A DNA stretch of 64,000 nt from Kordia sp039026955 (lineage in GTDB: Bacteria; Bacteroidota; Bacteroidia; Flavobacteriales; Flavobacteriaceae): assembly GCA_039026955.1 (NCBI GenBank), contig JBCCLH010000009.1:62001-126000 (forward strand), in the 5' to 3' direction. The notes under the pieces were generated by a model. It had not been told where the DNA came from and searched no databases. It saw only the letters and a list, made by a program, of their open reading frames with translations. Positions within the stretch are counted from its first letter, which is position 1. The number at the start of each line of letters is the position of its first letter. Below are positions 9,969 through 19,104 of this stretch, one piece after another. Made by a program: the position numbers and the translations under genes.

Positions 9969-12617
9969 ATGACTAAAAAAAATAGCAATACCTTACTATA
10001 CAGCGTGATTCTAGTACTTTTTGTGCTGTTATTTCTCTTCTCAGGATCGCCAACGCATGTAGAGAAGCAGTTGACGGACGTTTCCGCAGAACAGACCATT
10101 TCAGATGCAGATATCATTCAGAAACTTGGGCTACAACCGTACGATGAACTCCAACGAGAAGTCGCTGATTTACAAGGTAAAGTCAATGATACAACAGACA
10201 TACTTCTGTTAAAAAAACAAGGAAAAACCGTGCATGTACAGTTGGTCAAAGCAACTACGACAGACATTCCACCAATTGAGTTGACGCTAGATGCAACCGA
10301 TTCGTACGACTTTAACAGCACATTCAGCAAATTGGATGCGTTGACACAATCGAATTTAGGAAGTGTTGTTTTAAGCGCAAATTCCAAATGGACAGAAAGT
10401 AACTATGCTTCCGCAAAATTTCCGTCATTATTAGGCTGGAATGCTGATTTCTCAGAAAAATTCAAAACACTGCGCAATCAAAAAATAACACAAAATACGA
10501 CGCAAGTTGCGGCAAACACCACAAAATCGGTGCACTTCTTTCTATGGAGTACGCTAGAATACATGAAAGATGTACAACAAAACGTATTGCACTACACCAT
10601 CACCAAAAATGACGCAAAATATACAGTGGCTTCCGCATTTAATACTTTTGATCACAAAACGCCAAGAATTGAACATGTAAACGATTCTACACAGCAAATC
10701 AACACCTTCAAAGAAAACCTAAAAAATACGTCAGAACCACAATTCACATTTACGCAAAGTGACGATCTGTTAACACTTACGACAACAACCGAGAGCTTTT
10801 CCATTCCCTTGCGAAGTGGAAATGCGGCAAGCATCAAGACGATTGGTAAAGTTTCGCCTGAAACAGAAGCTTTGGTGACAAAAGCGTTAACTCCGATTTT
10901 AAACAATCTTACGAAGAAGGATGCGACAATTACGTCGTGGAAGCAAAAACAATACAACAATACTATGTTTCCAAAAGCGTTAGATTTATCGATTCGTGAT
11001 TCACGTTGGGCACAATTTGTCACAAAAAACAAAGCCGAAGACGTGTTCGACTTTTTCATAGAAACCATCGCTTTTCAACTCGATGAAGTCCCGCAAAACA
11101 CACTCACGCTCAAAGCAAATACCATTTCTAACCAAACTACAAGTCAATTGGCGTCTGTTGGAAATGCACTGATGACACGCTTGTTCTTTATTTTAGGCGT
11201 GATTGCTTCCTTATTTTTAATAGTACGCGAACAATTTCCAGATTTATTTACGAAAGAGAAGACTTCTGAAGCAACCGAAGTTGTCACTGAAAAAGTGGTG
11301 ACAGCAACGAAAGAAGAAGTACAACCAATCGCAAAAGCAACAAAAACAGACGAAGAAATCCTTCAACAAAAAATACAAAGCATTCAATCCTTACAAGAAG
11401 TTTCAAAGCTTCCTTGGAAATCCGCTATTGAAAAAGAATTGAAATTTCTAATCGAAAACAATGTAGCTGTCAACAAAATAGCCGCTGCCAAAAATGCAAA
11501 AGGAGATGCTTTTCTAAACGATTTAAAAGATATCTTTCCTGCTCAAATAAGCGAGCTAGTTTCTAAAAAAGAAGATGCCGCTTTGTGGAATGAATTTTCA
11601 GCTATCAAAGAAAAGTCGGATCTGAAAAAATTCCTAAAAAAACACAAAGGCTTACCCAAAACACTTCCAAATCTGTTAGCATTAGGCTTACAATATGAAG
11701 CTTTTGATTCCGCAGAAACCTTTGTCAAAGCATTGAAAACACTGCAACAAGCAGAAAAATTCCCAAAAGAAACGACTGTACTATTACAACTCAAAGAAAA
11801 GTATCCAAACAATACAATTGACGAAAGCATCCACTTTATTGAAAAATCCAATGCTTCTTTAATCAACGGTGCCAAAACCGCCACTACGATTCCAGAATTG
11901 TTACCGTATTTGGTGGCTTGGACAAAAGCATTCCGCAGTGAAAATCCAAAGTGGCAATCCGCAATTGACAAGATTGCAAACAAACAACAAGCGATTCAAA
12001 ACGAATCCAATACCACTAAGAAATTAGGACACATTCAGGAATTGTATCACATCCTCACCAACAAAAATGAAGATGTGTTGCAAGACTTATTGACGCAGTT
12101 TTCTACAGAAACCAAGAGAATTCAAGAGGCAAGTCAGCAACAAATTGAAACTGCCCAAAAAACAGCAGAACAATCCATTGCAAACATCAAAGCACAAGCA
12201 AAAGAAGCGTATGAAGCCTTAGAAACTTCCAAGAAAACATCAGATAACAACAACAAATTAGCCGAAAAATACTTTGCCAACTTATACGATCCGTACATCA
12301 AAGAATTTCAAAATAAAACGAAAGATTGGGATCACGCAGAATTGACCAAACGCCTTGCATTCATTGCCTTCAACGCGATGGATTTGGCTAAATTTGTCAA
12401 TGACAATTGGAGTGCAGACGCACAAACCGAAGGCAACATTCGTCGTATTTTACGAAGAGAATCGCTGCGTGAAGTCCCAAAAGAAAACTACAATCCAAAT
12501 ACAGCCACGAGTTATCTCAATACCATTGTTGCCTTTTTACACAAAAACGGCGTCAAAGAAGTGGAACATCTAATTGACGGGATTGACATCAACGAAGAAT
12601 TGAAAGGTTTACACTAA
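9969..12617 (+). CDS. Bitopic/double-spanning coiled-coil protein of the vWA-ATPase-PBP operon
   Basis: An 882-residue protein I do not recognise. A first membrane helix spans about residues 9-27 and a second about 399-418, leaving roughly 370 residues outside the cytoplasm between them. After the second helix comes a long charged, helix-rich cytoplasmic part; the stretch around 715-760 (QQQIETAQKTAEQ and following) is a clear coiled coil. No catalytic motif is seen. It starts 24 nt after the ATPase gene and ends 10 nt before the PBP-like gene, so it is surely co-transcribed. The shape suggests an adaptor between the cytoplasmic ATPase and the envelope partners. Confidence 0.8.
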   Translation: MTKKNSNTLLYSVILVLFVLLFLFSGSPTHVEKQLTDVSAEQTISDADIIQKLGLQPYDELQREVADLQGKVNDTTDILLLKKQGKTVHVQLVKATTTDIPPIELTLDATDSYDFNSTFSKLDALTQSNLGSVVLSANSKWTESNYASAKFPSLLGWNADFSEKFKTLRNQKITQNTTQVAANTTKSVHFFLWSTLEYMKDVQQNVLHYTITKNDAKYTVASAFNTFDHKTPRIEHVNDSTQQINTFKENLKNTSEPQFTFTQSDDLLTLTTTTESFSIPLRSGNAASIKTIGKVSPETEALVTKALTPILNNLTKKDATITSWKQKQYNNTMFPKALDLSIRDSRWAQFVTKNKAEDVFDFFIETIAFQLDEVPQNTLTLKANTISNQTTSQLASVGNALMTRLFFILGVIASLFLIVREQFPDLFTKEKTSEATEVVTEKVVTATKEEVQPIAKATKTDEEILQQKIQSIQSLQEVSKLPWKSAIEKELKFLIENNVAVNKIAAAKNAKGDAFLNDLKDIFPAQISELVSKKEDAALWNEFSAIKEKSDLKKFLKKHKGLPKTLPNLLALGLQYEAFDSAETFVKALKTLQQAEKFPKETTVLLQLKEKYPNNTIDESIHFIEKSNASLINGAKTATTIPELLPYLVAWTKAFRSENPKWQSAIDKIANKQQAIQNESNTTKKLGHIQELYHILTNKNEDVLQDLLTQFSTETKRIQEASQQQIETAQKTAEQSIANIKAQAKEAYEALETSKKTSDNNNKLAEKYFANLYDPYIKEFQNKTKDWDHAELTKRLAFIAFNAMDLAKFVNDNWSADAQTEGNIRRILRRESLREVPKENYNPNTATSYLNTIVAFLHKNGVKEVEHLIDGIDINEELKGLH

Positions 12618-12627
12618 AAAAGTTTCT

Positions 12628-15600
12628 ATGCTCAGTTTCTATTTGCTCATAAGTATCATTCTCCTGTTGGTTGTGCTGTTGTATTCCTCATCAGACAATA
12701 ACGGCAAAAAAGTCATGCTGTTTTCGTTGACAGGATTGCTGATTACCAGTGTTTGGGTATTGGCACGCTACATTCGCTCAAGCGATACGGGATTCTACAA
12801 AAATGTAGAAACGCACGCCATTGAACATTTGGGCTACGATTTTTCAAATGCGCACGAACTCAATTTGTTGAATGCAGACAAACCTGCAAACGCACTTTTT
12901 GACGAAGAACAAGGGAAGTTTTTCATCAAAGTAGATTCCACCAATACGGAAACGCCTTTCCAAATTACCTATGAAGATCTAGGAAAACCGTTACTGATTT
13001 CCATCAACGAAGCCGGAACCAATTATAAAATTGCCAACGATTCGCTTCCTGTATGGAATGCCAAAGAAACCTTTCATATTCAGTTTGCTAGCAAGCGTAG
13101 TTTGGCGTGTTCATATTATGTAACTAACAAGAAAGAGCACTATTTCATCTTTGAGTTTGATGAAAACACGAAAGAAGGAACAAAGGTTATTGACACGATC
13201 AAACGTAGCAAATTGAACATTGGTTATCCGATATTGGACATGGTTTCTGCCTGTTTTGATATAGAATTATCGGAGCCAGAAATTGAAGCGTTGGAGGAAA
13301 CCTATATGGTGCGAAACACGATTTACAGCAATCCGAGCGGGAAAGATTTTGCACCATTGCATTTGTATACGGGAAAATTATTGACCAAAGCAAATGCGAC
13401 GTTAGGTGCAAATACGTTGCAACCACTTGCCAAATCACATACGATTGCGTTGAAAGACAAAAGTTATTTCTACATCGGAATCGGGCAAAATCAAACGGAA
13501 AAACTGCAGCTCAACTATCACGAAAACCGTTCGCGACTCGATCATAAATCGCCTGTGCGCTATCCGTTGTTTTATAACGATTCGATTGCTACGGCGGAAT
13601 TGCTCATTTCTACGTCTGTGGATGACATCATCAAAAGTTCCCGCGAGTACAGCGGAGTCATCAACTTTGAAGGACGAAACACGTTTAACAATCGCTATCA
13701 CATCAACGCATCTATAAAATACGCCATTGAAGATGGACAAACGGAACTCAACGCGATTAAAATCGACAACAATTCTGGCGAACTCAAACTAGAAAAAGTA
13801 CAGGAAAACGTACCATTTTATCTCAAAACAAACACCAAAGCGGTTGATTATATCGTGCAAGTCAAAAACTACAACAAAAACACCTTGACAAGCTGGTATT
13901 GGCTGCCGTTTTTCATCTTGTGTATTGCGTCGTTATTCTTTTACTTTTTAATTCACAAGTGGAAAAAAAGCATTGGTTTTTCAGGCAAAAAAGACGTGAT
14001 CGAAAGCAAATTGCTCAATGCACTAAAAATCGAATTCACACTCTATTGGGTCATCACGGTATTCTTAACGGTTCGAATCTATTTATTATGGCGAATGTAC
14101 GCGTTTCCACCATTAGAAGACATCACCTTCTTTGAATTTCAAGAATTGCAAAACATGGCATCGTTCACATGGACCATCATTGCATTGATAGGATTCTTGG
14201 TGTTCCGATTTGCGTATTTCTATATCAAAACACAAGACATTCCAATTCCGTTTGCGTATTTATTAGAAGACATCGTTCACAAAATCAACTTAAAACCGTT
14301 GCCTTTTAAAATTGGTGTCTTAGCAGGAATTTGGGCAGCCGTTTTCGTCTTCTTATTCATTGCGAAAGTTGCCATCAGCTTTGTATTTATCTTGGCTTCC
14401 ATTCTACTGCCGCTGTTTGCGTTTATCTACATTGACAGTAAAATTCCAGAAAACGAAGAAGATTCCATTTGGATCATGTTTGCCAAACGTTTGATCAATT
14501 TCGGCGTTTATGTCTTCTTATATGTGTTCTTTGATGCAGGTTTCTGTTTGATTGCAATGGCAATGGGTTCTTTCTACTTTTTGATTAAAAATGTCTATTT
14601 CTTGCTCAAGCAAAAACCAAAAAAACGGACGAAATACGCGGTTCAATCTGTAGTATATTTGCTGATATTTTTCTCTGTGTTCTTTGCGCATTACATCATT
14701 CCACAAATTCCAGGATTGAGCGATATCAGCAACGGACGTATTGCGGCAAGAGGAAAAATTATTTACACAACGCCTGGCGAAATGTTGTTGGATGCGGATT
14801 TCAATTCCACCAAAGCACGACGAATTTTATGGGCTTCAGAAAGTCATTGGTTTGCAAACAATCATTTGTACGAACGCGTTAAAAACAAAGCAGGTTATAA
14901 ATTTCCAAACATTCGTACGCAGTACAATTCCCGAGGTGTAAGTTTAACGGTACAGACGCGAGAATTTGTCGTATTGCGCTATTTGATCTTTGAGCACAAT
15001 ATTTGGTTGCCTATTTTACTCATTGCGCACTTTTTAGCCTTACTGCTGATTGTAGGTTATTATTACTATCCGAAAAAATACACCAATCCGATTGCCTATT
15101 TTAAAACACTCGGCGCGATTTCGTTGTTCTTGATTTTAAGCGTGATCATGTATTTGGTGTGTATTAATAGTGTGATTTTCATTGGACAAGATTTTCCATT
15201 CCTCACACTCACCGGAAAAGCGGCGATTGTCATTCCGTTTGTGTTGATCGGTTACATTATTTATCATCTGAATTATAAAAATATGGAGCACGTTCAGGAG
15301 AAAGCACCTGCTATGTTGCGTATTCCTGCGATTGGTGTAATTGCTGTGCTGACGTTTATTATTGGTGGAAAAGTCATCAGTACGATGAATGCGATGAGCG
15401 ATCCGGATATGATTACACATGAAGCGACGCAGCCTGTGGAGCGACTGAAAGGTTTTGTGGACATAATGAATTCTGACTTTAGAAGCATTCAAAAGTCCTA
15501 CAAACGTTCCAAGCGATTGCGCAATCTGAATTACAAGCATGTGCCTGAAATTTTAGATGCGTATTTGGGAAATACGGAAGAAGCGCGTTTTAAGAAGATT

Positions 15601-17862
15601 GATACGATGGTGAATAATTATGTGTCGCAACCACGCGATGCGAACTATTTAAAATCAGCATTGAAAAGCTTTGACATGAACGAAGCGAAAAATCTAGAAC
15701 ACATTTTACACATTCGTAAAAAACGCTATTCCGATCAGTTTGAATTTGTGGTGAACAGCAGTTACTATCGCATCAAACCCATTTTTGAAAGCTCAAAAGA
15801 CAATCCCGATTGGCGTGGCGATTTGCTCGCGATGGAAACGCCGAATCAGTACTATTTACAACCTGTTCAACAGAAAAAACGCGATTCGCTATTCAAACGC
15901 GGACAACTGATCGACCGACGTACGAAAGATTACGAGCCGATTCCGCTAGATCGGAAACTATTTGGGCGCGACTTTGCCAAATCAAACTTGATCAAACTCT
16001 ATCGTGTGCCAAGCAGATGGTTGTTCTCGAATGATGATGCGATTGTGGCAAAAATTAGCAATGCTAAAAAAGTGAAGCGCATTACACTGTCAAACCGTAC
16101 GCGTATTTACAAAGAAGAAAATACCGCGAGCTTTTCAGATTTCATTCTCAACAATGGCGATATTTTTAAAATTGAAGATTACAAACCGTTGCGTGTGAGT
16201 TACAATTCTGAAAACTATCTCGCATTAAACTACAATTACAATGGAAAGCAACGTTTCTTCTATCCGTTAGGAAAAGGCATGATTTGGGCGTATAATTATT
16301 CCAAACTCTTAGAGAAAAATTACGAAAAAACGCCGCCGAAAGAAGCCAAACGTTCCACATTTGATTACCAATTGCAACAAGATTTATATGACTTGGCAAT
16401 CAATAATAAAATTCACGATGATTTCTTCTTAACGGTGATGGATGGAGAAGGTCACGTCCGTGCGATGTTCGATTACAATCGCGGCAAAGAAAACTATAAA
16501 ATCAATCCGAATGATTATCGAAAGTTGAATCAGATTTACGAAGAAATCTATTTCAATACGCGCCAAGAAGATTTAACACTCGGCACGCGAAACATACGTA
16601 AAATGAATGCTTCTGGAGGTTTTGGCTCTACCATCAAACCGATTGTATACAGTGCGATTACTTCACAACAGCAACTCGATTGGAATGCAATTAAAATGAA
16701 CAATCTATACAACGACGAAATCTTTTCAAAACCAACAAAGAAAGGACTGAAAGGCGATCAAGTGAAGTATTTTGGAAACAAACGATTGGTGTCACCTTGG
16801 TTGGAAGCTGGCGGAGAATTTACAGGAGAAATTAATAACGAAACCTATATTTTAAAATCACGAAATGCGTATAACGGACTCATGATGTTGATGGGAAGTT
16901 ACTCCAAAAAAAGACTTCAAAATTATAAAAAAGAAATCCTACGTCCCGATTCCGATACGATTGAAATGCGCAAACGCTTTCCAAGAATTTCTATTGGCAA
17001 ACGTTTGTATGTACTTTCAGAGGATTTCTATGACAAGCTTCCGAAAGATTTAAACAATACCGATTATGTCTTGAAATCAGGCTTGATTAACAATTTTAAT
17101 TTTGACACGTCTCGCGAAAAGATCAACACTACTGTAGATTCTTCCTTTGTGGTATTTAATAGTGAAAATAAAATCAATACCTTTTACAAAACCGAAGAAT
17201 TATTCAGCAAAGCGATTCGCAATAGCAATTTTAATTACCAATGGGTTTTTCCTGAAAAGCAGGCGTTTATTAAAAACTCTACCAATATTGCAGGTGAAGA
17301 TTTGAGAAGCAACATTATCAATCCTGCCAAAGGTGGAAGTCCATTTGAATTAACACAATTGGGAATGCTTGAAAATATGGTACGCTTGTTTAAGTTAAAT
17401 ACCAATGTGAAAGCTGCAGTGCAAGAGCAAAAAGACAGCACATATGCAAAACTAGATTTTGCCATTAAAGATTGGGGCGATGCTCCGTATACCGATTTTG
17501 TAAAGAACAATATCTACAAAACCATGTTCAATGTTCCTAAAACCGGAACGGCAAGAGGTGTTTTTCGCACCGAAAATACATTTACTGTCGAAAATACCAA
17601 AACCGAAGAAGAAGTCACCTTTTACATTTACGCCAAAACAGGAACGCATAACAGCAAGGAAGATGGCATCAATGATAAATCGATTGTAGTGATTATCAGT
17701 GATGTCGATTTGACCTCAGAAACATACGAAACGGAACCGAAACTGTATACGATGCTTTTGACTATCAACAGTGTAAAAAACAGTGAAGCCTCGCAAAAAC
17801 AACGAAAGCTGCTCAAACTCATTACCAAATCAGAATCCTTTAAATTGTATTACGATCTATGA
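12628..17862 (+). CDS. Polytopic protein with C-terminal class B PBP-like transpeptidase domain
   Basis: This 1744-residue protein starts with two helices (about 2-20 and 30-47), then a periplasmic beta-rich part, then roughly ten to twelve helices between 424 and 914 with a long outside loop at about 695-790. From 915 on it is periplasmic. R1091-G-Q-L-I-D1096-R resembles the RGxxxDRxG motif of class B PBP pedestal domains. The transpeptidase domain carries all three active-site motifs: S1334-T-I-K1337 (SxxK, in GGFGSTIKP), S1411-R-N1413 (SxN) and K1670-T-G-T1673 (KTGT). A LQQDLYDLA...VMDGEGHVRAM stretch before SxxK and an earlier KTGTAR (1638-1643) also fit the family. Normal class B PBPs are about 600-700 residues with one helix. 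The polytopic part could be a SEDS (RodA/FtsW) glycosyltransferase-like domain (note GQDFPFLTLTGK), but that is a guess. Peptidoglycan cross-linking is the likely activity. Confidence 0.85.
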   Translation: MLSFYLLISIILLLVVLLYSSSDNNGKKVMLFSLTGLLITSVWVLARYIRSSDTGFYKNVETHAIEHLGYDFSNAHELNLLNADKPANALFDEEQGKFFIKVDSTNTETPFQITYEDLGKPLLISINEAGTNYKIANDSLPVWNAKETFHIQFASKRSLACSYYVTNKKEHYFIFEFDENTKEGTKVIDTIKRSKLNIGYPILDMVSACFDIELSEPEIEALEETYMVRNTIYSNPSGKDFAPLHLYTGKLLTKANATLGANTLQPLAKSHTIALKDKSYFYIGIGQNQTEKLQLNYHENRSRLDHKSPVRYPLFYNDSIATAELLISTSVDDIIKSSREYSGVINFEGRNTFNNRYHINASIKYAIEDGQTELNAIKIDNNSGELKLEKVQENVPFYLKTNTKAVDYIVQVKNYNKNTLTSWYWLPFFILCIASLFFYFLIHKWKKSIGFSGKKDVIESKLLNALKIEFTLYWVITVFLTVRIYLLWRMYAFPPLEDITFFEFQELQNMASFTWTIIALIGFLVFRFAYFYIKTQDIPIPFAYLLEDIVHKINLKPLPFKIGVLAGIWAAVFVFLFIAKVAISFVFILASILLPLFAFIYIDSKIPENEEDSIWIMFAKRLINFGVYVFLYVFFDAGFCLIAMAMGSFYFLIKNVYFLLKQKPKKRTKYAVQSVVYLLIFFSVFFAHYIIPQIPGLSDISNGRIAARGKIIYTTPGEMLLDADFNSTKARRILWASESHWFANNHLYERVKNKAGYKFPNIRTQYNSRGVSLTVQTREFVVLRYLIFEHNIWLPILLIAHFLALLLIVGYYYYPKKYTNPIAYFKTLGAISLFLILSVIMYLVCINSVIFIGQDFPFLTLTGKAAIVIPFVLIGYIIYHLNYKNMEHVQEKAPAMLRIPAIGVIAVLTFIIGGKVISTMNAMSDPDMITHEATQPVERLKGFVDIMNSDFRSIQKSYKRSKRLRNLNYKHVPEILDAYLGNTEEARFKKIDTMVNNYVSQPRDANYLKSALKSFDMNEAKNLEHILHIRKKRYSDQFEFVVNSSYYRIKPIFESSKDNPDWRGDLLAMETPNQYYLQPVQQKKRDSLFKRGQLIDRRTKDYEPIPLDRKLFGRDFAKSNLIKLYRVPSRWLFSNDDAIVAKISNAKKVKRITLSNRTRIYKEENTASFSDFILNNGDIFKIEDYKPLRVSYNSENYLALNYNYNGKQRFFYPLGKGMIWAYNYSKLLEKNYEKTPPKEAKRSTFDYQLQQDLYDLAINNKIHDDFFLTVMDGEGHVRAMFDYNRGKENYKINPNDYRKLNQIYEEIYFNTRQEDLTLGTRNIRKMNASGGFGSTIKPIVYSAITSQQQLDWNAIKMNNLYNDEIFSKPTKKGLKGDQVKYFGNKRLVSPWLEAGGEFTGEINNETYILKSRNAYNGLMMLMGSYSKKRLQNYKKEILRPDSDTIEMRKRFPRISIGKRLYVLSEDFYDKLPKDLNNTDYVLKSGLINNFNFDTSREKINTTVDSSFVVFNSENKINTFYKTEELFSKAIRNSNFNYQWVFPEKQAFIKNSTNIAGEDLRSNIINPAKGGSPFELTQLGMLENMVRLFKLNTNVKAAVQEQKDSTYAKLDFAIKDWGDAPYTDFVKNNIYKTMFNVPKTGTARGVFRTENTFTVENTKTEEEVTFYIYAKTGTHNSKEDGINDKSIVVIISDVDLTSETYETEPKLYTMLLTINSVKNSEASQKQRKLLKLITKSESFKLYYDL

Positions 17863-18338
17863 AAAAACGTGGAAAAAATACACAAACCAATCTAAAACTA
17901 GTAGGAATCATATTTTTGGTAGTTCTATTTTTTGGCGCATGGATTCTCTGGTCGCACAGCATCGAAAAAAGCAAAATTGAACTCAACGAAGATGTTGCCT
18001 TTGAAGAAAACCGAACCATTCTGAAAATGAGAAAAGACAGTTTATTGATGATTCTCAACAAATGGCAAGCGGAAAAAGTTGGAAAAAAAGTTCTTAAAAA
18101 AGAAAAAGAAACTTCCAAAACCATCACCGAAGAAGACGACTGGATTGTTTGGAAATATAACGATAGGTTCAAACGCGGCATCATGCAAGAAATCTTTGGA
18201 GACGAAGCCAAATTCAAAAGAGATTCCACCATCTTTAAACACGATACCAAAAATCAACAATTACGTTTCAAAGTACAAGCAGATACGGCGTATGTGTATG
18301 TGCGGTTTATTACGCAGTATTATTCGGTGTTGGAGTGA
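17859..18338 (+). CDS. Small bitopic protein, last gene of the PBP-like operon
   Basis: A 159-residue protein whose ATG overlaps the stop of the PBP-like gene in an ATGA junction, so translation is coupled. A basic N-terminus is followed by one helix (about residues 13-31, IIFLVVLFFGAWILW) and a charged domain of about 125 residues, rich in Lys and Glu, probably in the periplasm. No family is recognised. Size and topology resemble accessory subunits of membrane complexes, and the coupling argues that it works with the PBP-like protein. No clear terminator follows. Confidence 0.75.
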   Translation: MKKRGKNTQTNLKLVGIIFLVVLFFGAWILWSHSIEKSKIELNEDVAFEENRTILKMRKDSLLMILNKWQAEKVGKKVLKKEKETSKTITEEDDWIVWKYNDRFKRGIMQEIFGDEAKFKRDSTIFKHDTKNQQLRFKVQADTAYVYVRFITQYYSVLE

Positions 18339-19104
18339 TTTGATAGATGTTAGGTTTTTGGTGTTAGGTCGCTTCGCTGTTAGGTGTTAAATTCTTTTTC
18401 ATTTTACATTTTGCGGTTTTATATTTTAAATTTTATTTCGTTTGTTGTCCATTGGTCGCTTCGCTCTGTTATCTGTTGTGAGTTTGGTTCTAAGTTACGG
18501 TAAAATTATTCTTTGAAACTTCTCAATTCTCAATACTCAATACTCAATACTCAATTCTAATATCTAAAAGCTAAAAAACACTTTTACATTTTACATTTTG
18601 CAGTTTTACATTTTACATTTTTCAACTTCGTTTGTTGTCGGTTGGTCGCTTCGCTCTGTTATCTGTTGTGGGTTGTGGGTTCTAAGTTGTTGGAGAAATT
18701 ATTTTTGAAACTTCTCAATACTCAATACTCAATTCTCAATACTCAATTCTAATATCTAATGACTCATCCCTAATTAAAAATTAACACAAAACGTCACTTC
18801 GAGTGTTCTGAACTTGATTCAAGATCTATCGAGAAGAACTATAAACCATCTATTAGTTTACGACAAACGATACTTCACTTCTAAACAAAAAACAAACTAA
18901 CAAATCCACGAATCCACAAATCCACAAATTGACAAATCAACAAAAAACAAAAAACAAAAAAACACAGCACCTATTCCAGTATTTTGTATCTTTAGATAAA
19001 AGTCCCCTAAAATTGCAGTAATAGAAAAGGAAAATTCATTATACCCAAACTGTAGCATAACACGCTCCTTTTTTGTTATCCAATAAGTTTAAGATTAAAA
19101 TTAA
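18339..19104. repeat. Gene-free interval with two degenerate direct repeats
   Basis: No gene is seen. A unit of about 187 bp starting near 18400 recurs from 18587: runs of CATTTTACATTTTG, then CGTTTGTTGTC, GGTCGCTTCGCTCTGTTATCTG, then many copies of CTCAATACT. A fragment at about 18788-18841 (CACTTCGAGTGTTCTGAACTTG...) belongs to the dispersed repeat type also found at 22134, 26025, 40911 and 49745. A possible -7 box TATCTTTA for the next gene lies at 18987-18994. Confidence 0.6.
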
